From positions 1 to 38,154 of the forward strand of contig NZ_BJNF01000003.1 of assembly GCF_006539545.1 (NCBI RefSeq): a stretch of DNA of 38,154 bases, given 5' to 3'. Below the pieces are notes generated by a model. It was not told where the DNA came from, searched no databases, and was given only the letters and a program-made list of their open reading frames with translations. Of the stretch, positions 8,832-16,771 are shown piece by piece. The first letter of the stretch is position 1. The number at the start of each line of letters is the position of its first letter. This DNA comes from Nitrobacter winogradskyi (GTDB lineage: Bacteria > Pseudomonadota > Alphaproteobacteria > Rhizobiales > Xanthobacteraceae). Made by a program: the position numbers and the translations under genes.

Positions 8832-9198
8832 AACGGCCCTGAGATAGAGGGTGGCCGGTCTCGGCGGATGATCCGGAATAAATCAGGGTTCTAGAGCATC
8901 GGACCCGAAAATGGGAACCGGTTTCGGGATAAATCCGATGCTCAATCAATTAACTGGAGCGGCGGCGCTGATTCCATTTGACCGGCGGCCGCTCTAAACG
9001 ACCCCAAAATTGGCGAATCTGGACGATGCCAGTACCCTTGATGCGTCCGGAAAAAGGCCGAAGCAGAATTTGCCTCGTATTTCAATATCTTGATCGGCAA
9101 AACCTTCTGCCAACTGGCGCGACGGGGTTCGCCCATGTATATAGCGTGAACCGTCGCCATCCGTTTATGAGTGGCGGTTTTCCTCAGGAGTTAATCTC
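8832..9198. other. Intergenic region gor / DAHP synthase
   Basis: 367 bases holding a palindromic repeat (8889-8944) and the leader of the DAHP synthase gene, with its AGGAG at 9186-9190. A TATATA at about 9138 is a possible -10 but has no paired -35. No attenuator-like leader peptide rich in aromatic residues is evident. Confidence 0.5.
8889..8944. repeat. Second palindromic repeat family, copy 1
   Basis: GAGCATCGGA (8894-8903) and TCCGATGCTC (8934-8943) form a perfect 10-bp stem around an inner imperfect palindrome CCCGAAAATGGGAACCGGTTTCGGG. The inner CGAAAA...ACCGG...TTTCGGG block recurs at 37006-37042, defining a second dispersed family. The left side starts with TCTAGAGC, the same end as the two-hairpin family. 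Confidence 0.75.
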
Positions 9199-10587
9199 AT
9201 GTCCGAGCGGTGGACACCCGATAGCTGGCGCACCAAGCCCGTGCAGCAGGTTCCGGTCTATCCGGATCCGAAGGCGTTGGGTGACGTCGAGGCGCAGCTT
9301 GCGACGTTTCCGCCGCTGGTGTTTGCGGGTGAGGCGCGCAACCTGAAAAAGGCGCTCGCCCGAGTCGCCAACGGTGAGGCGTTTCTGCTGCAGGGCGGCG
9401 ACTGCGCCGAGAGCTTCGCCGAGCATGGCGCCAACAACATCCGCGACTTCTTCCGCGTGCTGCTGCAAATGGCGGTGGTCCTGACCTATGCCGGCGCATT
9501 GCCGGTTGTGAAGGTCGGCCGCATTGCCGGCCAGTTCGCCAAGCCGCGCTCGTCTCCGATGGAGAAGGTCGACGGTGTCGAATTGCCGAGCTATCGCGGC
9601 GATATCGTCAACGACATCGCCTTCACCGAGCAGTCGCGGGTTCCGGATCCGCATCGCCAGATCATGGCCTACCGGCAATCGGCGGCGACGCTTAACCTGC
9701 TGCGCGCCTTCGCGACCGGCGGGTTCGCCAATCTCGGCAGCGTGCATCAGTGGATGCTCGGCTTCCTGAAGGACTCTCAGCAGTCGCGGCGCTACAAGGA
9801 ACTCGCCGATCGCATCTCTGACGCGCTCAATTTCATGCGCGCCTGCGGGCTCAACCTTGAAAGCCACCCCGAACTGCGGTCGACCGACATTTATACCAGT
9901 CACGAGGCGCTGCTGCTCGGTTACGAGCAGGCTTTGACGCGGGTCGATTCGACGACTGGCGACTGGTACGCGACCTCAGGCCATTTCATCTGGGTCGGCG
10001 ATCGCACCCGACAGCTTGATCATGGCCACGTTGAATATCTCCGCGGCATCAAGAATCCGATCGGCCTGAAGTGCGGCCCATCGCTCAAGCCTGATGAACT
10101 CATGAAGCTGATCGATGCGCTGAATCCCGACAATGAACCGGGACGACTGACGCTCATCGGCCGCTTCGGCTCGGACAAGGTGGGCGATTATCTGCCGCAA
10201 TTGATCCGCACGGTGAAGCGCGAGGGCCGCGTTGTCGTGTGGTCGTGCGATCCGATGCATGGCAACACCATCACGTCGACGAGCGGCTACAAGACCCGCC
10301 CGTTCGATCGCATCCTGTCGGAGGTCAAGTCGTTCTTCAGCATTCATGCCGCCGAGGGCACGCACGCCGGCGGCATTCATCTGGAGATGACCGGGCAGAA
10401 CGTCACCGAGTGCATAGGCGGCGCGCGTGCGATCAAGGACGAGGACCTCAACGGTCGCTATCACACCGTCTGCGATCCGCGCCTGAACGCCGAGCAGTCG
10501 ATCGACATGGCGTTCCTGATCGCCGAATTGCTGAGTGACGATCGTGAAGGAAAGGTCAAACCGATCCCGGCGGTCTCCGGTTTTTGA
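9199..10587 (+). CDS. aroG: 3-deoxy-7-phosphoheptulonate synthase, class II
   Basis: Condenses phosphoenolpyruvate with erythrose 4-phosphate, the first step of the shikimate pathway. The 462-aa protein is the class II (plant/actinobacterial) type, not the E. coli class I type: [11 protein letters not shown] start, [11 protein letters not shown] (metal-binding C69), [14 protein letters not shown] (phosphate site), [10 protein letters not shown] (His ligand), [15 protein letters not shown] (Glu ligand) and [10 protein letters not shown] (Asp ligand). Length is normal. A good AGGAG at 9186-9190 precedes the ATG. No extra N-terminal regulatory extension like that of the mycobacterial enzyme is obvious. 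Symbol use varies for class II enzymes (aroF/aroG). Confidence 0.95.
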   Translation: MSERWTPDSWRTKPVQQVPVYPDPKALGDVEAQLATFPPLVFAGEARNLKKALARVANGEAFLLQGGDCAESFAEHGANNIRDFFRVLLQMAVVLTYAGALPVVKVGRIAGQFAKPRSSPMEKVDGVELPSYRGDIVNDIAFTEQSRVPDPHRQIMAYRQSAATLNLLRAFATGGFANLGSVHQWMLGFLKDSQQSRRYKELADRISDALNFMRACGLNLESHPELRSTDIYTSHEALLLGYEQALTRVDSTTGDWYATSGHFIWVGDRTRQLDHGHVEYLRGIKNPIGLKCGPSLKPDELMKLIDALNPDNEPGRLTLIGRFGSDKVGDYLPQLIRTVKREGRVVVWSCDPMHGNTITSTSGYKTRPFDRILSEVKSFFSIHAAEGTHAGGIHLEMTGQNVTECIGGARAIKDEDLNGRYHTVCDPRLNAEQSIDMAFLIAELLSDDREGKVKPIPAVSGF

Positions 10588-10658
10588 GGGTAATCGGGTT
10601 TCTAAGGTGGTTTTGTTGTTGGTGCCCGTAATCAGTGGCTATAGCGGGATTGAATCGT

Positions 10659-10692
10659 CATGCCCGGCTTTATGCCGGCCATGACGGGCATG
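10659..10692 (+). terminator. Hairpin downstream of DAHP synthase
   Basis: CATGCCCG (10659-10666) and CGGGCATG (10685-10692) form an 8-bp stem followed by TTTTCTT; a competing inner stem CCGGC/GCCGG (10664-10678) is also present. It resembles the short CATGCCCG...CGGGCATG palindromes common between genes in Bradyrhizobiaceae and may terminate the upstream transcript about 70 bases past its stop. Confidence 0.5.
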
Positions 10693-10782
10693 TTTTCTTG
10701 ACCCGCCGCTGTCCACGCCGCCCGAAACCGTTATAACTGCGCCATATTGCAGCAAGGCAAGGCCGGCGGGTAACAAGCGTCC

Positions 10783-12534
10783 ATGACCGAAACAACCTTC
10801 AAGATCACGCTCGGCCAATTGAATCCGACAGTCGGAGACATCGCCGGCAATGCGGCAAAGGCCCGCGCCGCGCGCGCGCAGGCGAAGGCCGACGGCGCCG
10901 CACTGGTGGCGTTTCCCGAACTGTTCATCGCCGGCTATCCGCCTGAGGATCTGGTTCTGAGGCCGGCATTTCAGGCTGCCTGCCGCGAGGCGATCGAAGC
11001 TCTCGCGCGTGAGACCAGCGATGGCGGCCCGGCCATGCTGATCGGCACTCCATGGGTCGATGACGGCAAGCTCTACAATGCCTATGCGTTGCTGGACGAG
11101 GGGCGGGTCGCGGCGCTCCGCTTCAAGGTCAATCTGCCGAACTACGGCGTGTTCGACGAAAAGCGCGTGTTCGCGCGGGGGCCTGTCGGAGGGCCGTTGA
11201 AGATTCGGGGCGTGCGGATCGGCGTGCCGATCTGCGAAGACACCTGGGTCGAGGAATCCGCCGAGTATGAGAACGTCGTCGAATGCCTCGCTGAAACCGG
11301 CGCGGAAATTCTCGTCGTTCCCAATGGGTCGCCCTATGCAAAGGGCAAGAGCGACATCAGGCTGTCGATCTCGGTCGCGCGCGTGACCGAGAGCGATCTC
11401 CCGCTGGTCTATCTCAATCAGGTCGGCGGCCAGGATGAGCTGGTATTCGACGGCGCTTCTTTCGTGCTGAACGCCGATCGCTCGCTGGCAGCGCAGCTTC
11501 CCTGTTTCGAGGAAAGCGTCGTCACGCTGCAATGGACCAGGTCTGCCGAGGGGTGGCACTGCACCGGACCGGTCGCGCCGCAGATCGACGGCGACAAGGC
11601 CGACTATGCCGCCTGCGTGCTGGGGTTGCGCGACTATGTCCGGAAGAACGGGTTTCCCGGCGTTCTGCTCGGCGTGTCCGGCGGAATCGACTCAGCCTTG
11701 TGCGCGGCCATCGCCGTCGACGCCCTCGGGGCCGAGAACGTCCGCGGCGTCATGCTGCCGTTCCGTTTTACGGCGCAGGTCTCGCTCGACGATGCGGCAA
11801 GGCTCGCGACGGCGCTCGGCATTCGCTACGACGTGCTGCCGATCGCGCCGGCGGTGACTGGCTTCGAGGAGATTCTCTCCGGCGTGTTCGCGGGGTCGCC
11901 CAGCGATATTACCGAGGAGAATCTGCAATCCCGCGCTCGCGGCACGCTTCTGATGGCGATGTCCAACAAGCTCGGTGCGATGGTCGTGACCACCGGTAAC
12001 AAGTCGGAAATGTCGGTGGGTTACGCCACGCTGTACGGCGACATGAACGGCGGCTTCAATCCGATCAAGGATATCTACAAGACCGAGGTGTTCCGGATGG
12101 CAAGCCTGCGCAACGCGTGGAAACCGGAAGGCGCGCTTGGTCCATCGGGCGAGGTGATCCCGCCCTGCGTCATCGCGCGGCCGCCGACGGCCGAGTTGCG
12201 CGAAGGCCAGCTGGATCAGGATTCGCTGCCGCCTTACGATCTGCTCGATGCGATTCTTGAGCGGCTGGTCGAGAGGGAGGAACCGCTGGCGGCGATCGTC
12301 GCGGAAGGGTTCGACCACGACGTGGTCGTGCGCGTCGATCGCCTGCTGAACGCCGCCGAGTACAAGCGCCGGCAGGCGGCGCCGGGCGTCAAGGTCACGC
12401 GCCGGAATTTCGGCCGAGACCGTCGCTATCCGATCACCAACCGGTTTCGCGATTCCGGCAAATCATTGCCGGCGCCGGATGAGACCCTCGTCTCCCGCGC
12501 CAGCCGGAGTTCCGCCGAAGCCTTTCAGGAATGA
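10783..12534 (+). CDS. nadE: Glutamine-dependent NAD+ synthetase
   Basis: Converts nicotinic acid adenine dinucleotide, ATP and glutamine to NAD+. The 583-aa two-domain protein has an N-terminal nitrilase-fold glutaminase with the Glu-Lys-Cys triad (E46 in FPELF, K115 in RFKVNLPNYG, C151 in PICEDTW) and a C-terminal synthetase domain from about residue 275 with the ATP-pyrophosphatase loop SGGIDS (299-304) and the TTGNKSEMSVGYATLYGDM block. The nitrilase domain means glutamine, not free ammonia, is the donor. Lone gene here: about 195 bases follow the previous gene, and a repeat follows its stop. Confidence 0.96.
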   Translation: MTETTFKITLGQLNPTVGDIAGNAAKARAARAQAKADGAALVAFPELFIAGYPPEDLVLRPAFQAACREAIEALARETSDGGPAMLIGTPWVDDGKLYNAYALLDEGRVAALRFKVNLPNYGVFDEKRVFARGPVGGPLKIRGVRIGVPICEDTWVEESAEYENVVECLAETGAEILVVPNGSPYAKGKSDIRLSISVARVTESDLPLVYLNQVGGQDELVFDGASFVLNADRSLAAQLPCFEESVVTLQWTRSAEGWHCTGPVAPQIDGDKADYAACVLGLRDYVRKNGFPGVLLGVSGGIDSALCAAIAVDALGAENVRGVMLPFRFTAQVSLDDAARLATALGIRYDVLPIAPAVTGFEEILSGVFAGSPSDITEENLQSRARGTLLMAMSNKLGAMVVTTGNKSEMSVGYATLYGDMNGGFNPIKDIYKTEVFRMASLRNAWKPEGALGPSGEVIPPCVIARPPTAELREGQLDQDSLPPYDLLDAILERLVEREEPLAAIVAEGFDHDVVVRVDRLLNAAEYKRRQAAPGVKVTRRNFGRDRRYPITNRFRDSGKSLPAPDETLVSRASRSSAEAFQE

Positions 12535-12561
12535 AGGGCGAGGGATGACGCGGATGAATCG

Positions 12562-12690
12562 GAGGCTCTCCGCTTCTGATGTAATCAGAAGTGAGGCTAT
12601 AATCTTGATTTAACGCGTTTTTTCACGCGAACCGGTATCCATCCTCGGGGTCAAGCCTGAGGACATGCTTCGCTCGAAAACGCTATAGCC
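12562..12690 (-). repeat. Two-hairpin repeat, copy 4 (long-loop variant)
   Basis: Reverse-orientation copy between convergent nadE and the DUF2865 gene. Right module CCGCTTCTGATGTAATCAGAAG; left module ACGCGTTTTTTCACGCGAACC ... TTCGCTCGAAAACGCTATAG. The left loop is extended by a further palindromic insert (CCTCGGGGTCAAGCCTGAGG). Acts as the whole intergenic space between the two genes. Confidence 0.8.
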
Positions 12691-12706
12691 GGAACTCCAG
12701 CCCGTT

Positions 12707-13798
12707 CTACTGCGTGGGTATGAACGTGGGCCCCACCGAACGGATCGGTTTGTTCGACGGTGTCGAGGCGGTCGGGGTCGCATCTGCGGGAGGACTCTGG
12801 CGCGCATCGGTTGTCGCAGCCGTATCCTTCTTCTGCGAATCTCTGTCGCGGGTCGGCTGTGACATCTTCCGGGCGCCGTCTTCCGTGACGATGATGTCAC
12901 CCTGCTGGGCGGCTGTAGCCTTGTCGTCGAGTCCCTTCAACGCCTCGGCCCATGTCTGGCCTGCCGCCTTGCAAGAGCATGACGGATTGAATTCCTGACG
13001 GTACCGAAATGCGTTCGGCGACGAGGAATAAGGCTGTCCGCTGGTCGAGACCGCCTGATTCATGTCCTCGCCGGGATTGCGATACACGTAGAGCGCGGCT
13101 TCTGTCGCGGGGCAAAGGTTCTTGCAGGTCCGCTCGTCGTCAGGAAACCGGCTCGGAACGGTCGCGAACGAGATCGGAAAGTAAAAACCGTCGCAAGAAC
13201 GGACGCAGACGGTCCGATAGGTTCCGGATTGCGCGCCCGAATCAACCGGCGGCAGGATCGTCGGATTCTCGGAATGGTTGCCGAACAGATCGTCGAAGAA
13301 GGAGCCCTGATTCCGCGCCGCAGCCGCATATTGCGGGCCGCAGTTATTCTGTGCCAGCGCGATCAGCACGGAGCGGCGCTGACTGTCGCGGTCGGGGCCG
13401 GCGCCGCCGGCTCTAAGCCGCTCCAGGCTGGTGGTGATCTGCTCAAGGTTGGTCCGCATGCGCTGGATCTGGTGGGTGATCGGTCCGCATTGGGCCGATT
13501 GCGCGTTGAACAGCTGGAAGAAACCTGAGCTGTCGCAGCCCATGCGGTTTGCCTGCGCGATGACCCGTTCGAGTTCGGCCTGTTGCCGGCCCGCCGCTTC
13601 CTCGTAGCGCCGGAGCTGTCCGGCGCGCGCCGGATCGCCGCCGCCGCGGTCGATGCTTGCGAGTTGCGCCTCGAGCCGAGGGCAAATCGGATTGGTCCCT
13701 GGCGGGCCGCCCTGCGCTCGAGCATCGGCGGCCGCGCCCGCAATGCCGATGGCGCAAGCCAAAATTCGCATCGTGCGGGCAAACAACGAGTCAGGCAT
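12707..13798 (-). CDS. DUF2865 domain exported protein
   Basis: A 363-aa exported protein of unknown function that I recognise as DUF2865, common in Bradyrhizobiaceae. The N-terminus has a signal peptide (hydrophobic ILACAIGIAGAAADARA, cleavage near residue 29; a start at the second Met, residue 10, is possible). The mature part has a coiled-coil-like QQAELERVIAQANRM region with nearby cysteines, then a central domain with paired cysteines (YRTVCVRSCDGFYFPISFAT, TCKNLCPA, CSCKAAGQTW) that looks disulfide-bonded. The last 60 residues are low-complexity Thr/Ser/Ala/Pro, ending RSVGPTFIPTQ. The CVRSCDGFYFPIS block is reminiscent of sporulation/SPOR-linked or cell-wall associated proteins, but no function is assigned. 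Confidence 0.85.
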   Translation of the reverse strand: MPDSLFARTMRILACAIGIAGAAADARAQGGPPGTNPICPRLEAQLASIDRGGGDPARAGQLRRYEEAAGRQQAELERVIAQANRMGCDSSGFFQLFNAQSAQCGPITHQIQRMRTNLEQITTSLERLRAGGAGPDRDSQRRSVLIALAQNNCGPQYAAAARNQGSFFDDLFGNHSENPTILPPVDSGAQSGTYRTVCVRSCDGFYFPISFATVPSRFPDDERTCKNLCPATEAALYVYRNPGEDMNQAVSTSGQPYSSSPNAFRYRQEFNPSCSCKAAGQTWAEALKGLDDKATAAQQGDIIVTEDGARKMSQPTRDRDSQKKDTAATTDARQSPPADATPTASTPSNKPIRSVGPTFIPTQ

Positions 13799-14075
13799 GA
13801 TCCGCCATCAAAGCGATCCCTGAGCGATTCGGCAAATTGACTTTACGAAGAGGGATCGTTCCGAACACAGATGCGTCCATCGCAGTGATTTTAGACGCAA
13901 TCCAGGAAGGCGTGATTGCGCCGTGAGACGCTGATGGTGCGGGCCGATTGCGTTATGCTCATGGCCATCGTCAGCGTGGCCGTGTCATATCCGCTTCTCG
14001 CGGCAGCGTCACGTCGTTTCGAAGGCGCGAGTGTGGCAGCCCTCACTGCAACTCCGGTCTCCCGTTGCGAAGGAT

Positions 14076-14396
14076 TCAGCGCTGACAGGTTATCGCGACG
14101 TATTCGTTGCAGCCGCTGTGCCGACATGAGTTCGTGGATCCCGGAATCGAGTCCGTCATCTCGTCAGGCCGGACGCGTTTGTAAGCGACGGCCTGTGCAA
14201 AATCGCGGGATCGGCAGTAGGAATGCGCGGCGTGAGCGCCGCAGCTTTCACCCTGGGCAAGGCATTGATCGATGCCGTATCCGTCAGCCTGGTTGGCAAC
14301 GATGAAAACGCGGCTGTCCGCCCACGCGGCGGCCGCGAACAGAGCCGTGCCTGCCAGAATGCCGGGAAAAACCCGAGCTGCGGGAAAAATATGCAT
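14076..14396 (-). CDS. Small secreted six-cysteine protein, conserved in the family
   Basis: A 106-aa protein starting at the ATG at 14396, where a clear signal peptide begins (MHIFPAARVFPGILAGTALF..., cleavage after AWADS near residue 28). The mature part of about 78 residues has six cysteines (in DQCLAQG, GESCGAH, SYCRSRDF, NSCRHS, GCNEY and AITC), suggesting three disulfides in the periplasm. From memory similar proteins (DSRVFIVANQADGYGIDQC pattern) occur as hypothetical proteins in Bradyrhizobium relatives; this is not a database check. A longer frame runs to 14552 but the extension does not look like protein. No Shine-Dalgarno is visible, so translation may be leaderless. Function unknown. 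Confidence 0.72.
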   Translation of the reverse strand: MHIFPAARVFPGILAGTALFAAAAWADSRVFIVANQADGYGIDQCLAQGESCGAHAAHSYCRSRDFAQAVAYKRVRPDEMTDSIPGSTNSCRHSGCNEYVAITCQR

Positions 14397-14689
14397 TGAC
14401 GTGCCGGAAAGGAAAAGGAGCGTGGCAGAGTTACCACGACGAATGCGGGCGATCTCACGGCAAAATAAGGCGTTTATGGGGCGGGGCTTGACGCTATATT
14501 CCGGCTGCTCCATGGTGACCAGAATGAACGGTCTCCTCGCCATTTGCGGCATTTGCCGCGAGATTACGGCCTAGCGATTCGCTGGCTGAGGCCGTCTTTA
14601 TCTCACAACGAGATCACCGGGCGTCCGGCCAGCGAGCGGAACGGATTTGCATCCCGCTGTCCAGCGGCAGCGACCTCGGAACGGATTCC

Positions 14690-16156
14690 ATGGAACTGCG
14701 CCTTTACGACACCCTGACCAGGCGGAAGCGTGTCTTCACGCCGATCGATCCGTCGAACGTGCGGATGTATGTCTGCGGTCCGACGGTCTATGACTTCGCC
14801 CATATCGGCAATGCGCGGCCGGTCATCGTATTCGACGTGCTGTTCCGGCTGCTGCGGCATCTTTACGGCGACGACCACGTCACCTACGTCCGCAACATCA
14901 CCGACGTCGATGACAAGATCAACGACCGCGCGGCGCGTGATTTCCCCGATCTTCCGCTGAACGAGGCGATCCGCAAGGTTACCGAAAAGACCGCCGCGCA
15001 GTTTCAGGCCGATGTCGCCGCGCTCGGCTGCCTGCCGCCGACGCACCAGCCGCGCGCCACCGAGTTCGTGTTGCCGCGCGCCGACGGCAAGACCGACATG
15101 GTGACATTTATCAGCCAATTGATCGCGCGCGGCCATGCCTATGAGGCGGGCGGTGAGGTGCTGTTCGACGTGCGGTCGATGCCGGACTACGGCGCGCTGT
15201 CGGGCCGCAGGCTGGAGGAGCAGAAGGCCGGCGCGCGGGTCGCGGTGGATGCGCATAAAAGAAATCCGGCTGACTTCGTGCTGTGGAAGTTATCATCTGA
15301 GAACGAACCGGGCTGGGACAGTCCGTGGGGCAGGGGGCGGCCGGGCTGGCACATCGAATGTTCGGCGATGAGCACGGCCTATCTCGGCGAGGTCTTCGAC
15401 ATCCACGGCGGCGGCCTCGACCTGATCTTCCCGCATCATGAGAACGAGATCGCGCAATCGCGTTGCGCCCACGGCTCGCACGCGATGGCGAACTATTGGA
15501 TGCACAACGGCTTCCTGCAGGTCGAAGGCGAGAAGATGTCGAAGTCACTCGGCAACTTCGTGACGATCAATGAGCTTTTAGATAAATGGCGAGGTTACGC
15601 TTGGTCGGGCGAAACGCTCCGCTTCAGTATGCTCCAAACTCATTATCGGCAGCCGATCGACTGGACGGCGGAACGCCTGACTGAATCTTTTAGGATCCTC
15701 GATGGGTGGTATCGGGACGTTGAGCATGTGCCACCCTCGAATCCTGTACCGGACGAGGTGTTGGAACCGCTTTGTGATGATTTGAACGGTGCGAAATTAT
15801 TTGCTGCGCTCCATACATTCCGAAAGCAAGAACGTTTAGACTGCTTACGATCCGGACTGCTTTTTTTAGGGTTTAGTTGCGATCGAAATAGCCCACTTCG
15901 TATTCCGAAGGGCGTGCAAATCAATGCACCAACCGTACTCATGAATCTTGCTGTTCCTGCACCTAGCATCGTCGCTGTTCCCTTAAGTGAGGTAGAAATT
16001 CGGAAGCGAGTCGTTGCTCGCGCCGAAGCCCGTGCGCGAAAAGACTTCAAGGAGTCCGATCGCATCCGGGACGAACTCGCCGCCATGGGCGTTGTGCTGA
16101 AGGACGGCAAGGACGTCGACGGCACGCCGGTGACGACATGGGAGATCGCGCGATGA
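14690..16156 (+). CDS. cysS: Cysteinyl-tRNA synthetase with atypical C-terminal segment
   Basis: Charges tRNA-Cys. The 488-aa class I synthetase has the zinc/substrate Cys at C29 ([14 protein letters not shown]), HIGH as HIGN (38-41), GWHIECS and LIFPHHENE zinc-ligand motifs and KMSKS at 282-286. The C-terminus ([20 protein letters not shown]..., TTWEIAR) is the standard anticodon-side tail. Between about residues 293 and 445 the composition changes abruptly: six TTA codons (first 15578, last 15983), many A/T-ending codons and AT-rich runs, against one TTA in the first 295 codons. The reading frame stays intact and the [17 protein letters not shown] helix is conserved, so the enzyme should work; the segment looks foreign. 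The stop overlaps the next start (ATGA). Confidence 0.95.
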   Translation: MELRLYDTLTRRKRVFTPIDPSNVRMYVCGPTVYDFAHIGNARPVIVFDVLFRLLRHLYGDDHVTYVRNITDVDDKINDRAARDFPDLPLNEAIRKVTEKTAAQFQADVAALGCLPPTHQPRATEFVLPRADGKTDMVTFISQLIARGHAYEAGGEVLFDVRSMPDYGALSGRRLEEQKAGARVAVDAHKRNPADFVLWKLSSENEPGWDSPWGRGRPGWHIECSAMSTAYLGEVFDIHGGGLDLIFPHHENEIAQSRCAHGSHAMANYWMHNGFLQVEGEKMSKSLGNFVTINELLDKWRGYAWSGETLRFSMLQTHYRQPIDWTAERLTESFRILDGWYRDVEHVPPSNPVPDEVLEPLCDDLNGAKLFAALHTFRKQERLDCLRSGLLFLGFSCDRNSPLRIPKGVQINAPTVLMNLAVPAPSIVAVPLSEVEIRKRVVARAEARARKDFKESDRIRDELAAMGVVLKDGKDVDGTPVTTWEIAR

Positions 16157-16266
16157 CCAAGCCGGAGACGCCTTTTCCGAATCACTGGCGCTATTACATT
16201 TTGATCAAATGGGCGGTGATCGTCGCGGCAGTGGCGCTGGTTGCCCGTTTGTTCGGAGTGTTCTGA
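16153..16266 (+). CDS. 37-aa single-span membrane protein
   Basis: A tiny gene, 37 codons: polar N-terminus [15 protein letters not shown], then one hydrophobic helix ([22 protein letters not shown]) to the end. Its ATG overlaps the cysS stop by ATGA and the GNAT gene starts 4 bases after its stop, so it lies exactly in the cysS-cimA unit with no room for anything else. This packing and the clean transmembrane pattern argue that it is translated. Function unknown; probably an inner-membrane miniprotein. Confidence 0.65.
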   Translation: MTKPETPFPNHWRYYILIKWAVIVAAVALVARLFGVF

Positions 16267-16270
16267 CGCG

Positions 16271-16771
16271 ATGGGACAGGCGCTTCCCAAGCCGGCGCTG
16301 CGGCCGATGCTGCCCACTGATGTTCCCGTGCTGGCCGCGATCTTTGTCGCCAGCATCGAGGAACTGACCGGTGACGATTACAGTGAGGCGCAGCAGATCG
16401 CGTGGGCGTCCGCCGCTGACGACGAGGATAAGTTCGGCGCGCGGCTCGCAGGCCAGTTGACGCTGGTGGCGACGCTTCAGCGTTCGCCGGTCGGCTTTGC
16501 TTCGCTCAAAGGCACCGATCACATCGACATGCTTTATGTGCATCCGGGCGCGGTGGACCACGGGGTTGCGACGGCGCTGTGCGATGCGCTTGAAAAGCTT
16601 GCCGGCGCGCGGGGCGCCGCGGCCCTGACCGTTGAGGCCAGCGATACGGCGGAGCGATTTTTCGCCAGGCGTGGCTACGTCGCGATGCAACGCAATTCGG
16701 TGACGATCGGCGATGAATGGCTGGCCAACACCACGATGAAGAAGACGCTGGCCGCGGGTAGCGCGGCATGA
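16271..16771 (+). CDS. GNAT-family N-acetyltransferase
   Basis: A 166-aa acetyl-CoA-dependent acetyltransferase of the GCN5 superfamily; acceptor unknown. I start at ATG 16271, four bases after the 37-aa gene; an upstream TTG in frame would overlap that gene. Features: LRPMLPTDVPVLAAIFVASIEEL (motif-N helix), GFASLKGTDHIDMLYVHPGAVDHGVATALCDALEKLA (beta4, then an acetyl-CoA loop, here GAVDHGVA in place of the usual Q/RxxGxG/A) and LTVEASDTAERFFARRGYVA (beta5 and C-terminal lobe). It most resembles YafP-like small GNATs. Its stop overlaps the cimA start (ATGA), so it is co-translated with cimA. Confidence 0.87.
   Translation: MGQALPKPALRPMLPTDVPVLAAIFVASIEELTGDDYSEAQQIAWASAADDEDKFGARLAGQLTLVATLQRSPVGFASLKGTDHIDMLYVHPGAVDHGVATALCDALEKLAGARGAAALTVEASDTAERFFARRGYVAMQRNSVTIGDEWLANTTMKKTLAAGSAA

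Noticed and set aside
10639-11559. Long antisense open frame inside nadE
   Set aside because: The opposite strand encodes recognisable NAD+ synthetase; antisense frames in GC-rich DNA are long by chance, and this one has low-complexity Arg-rich content.
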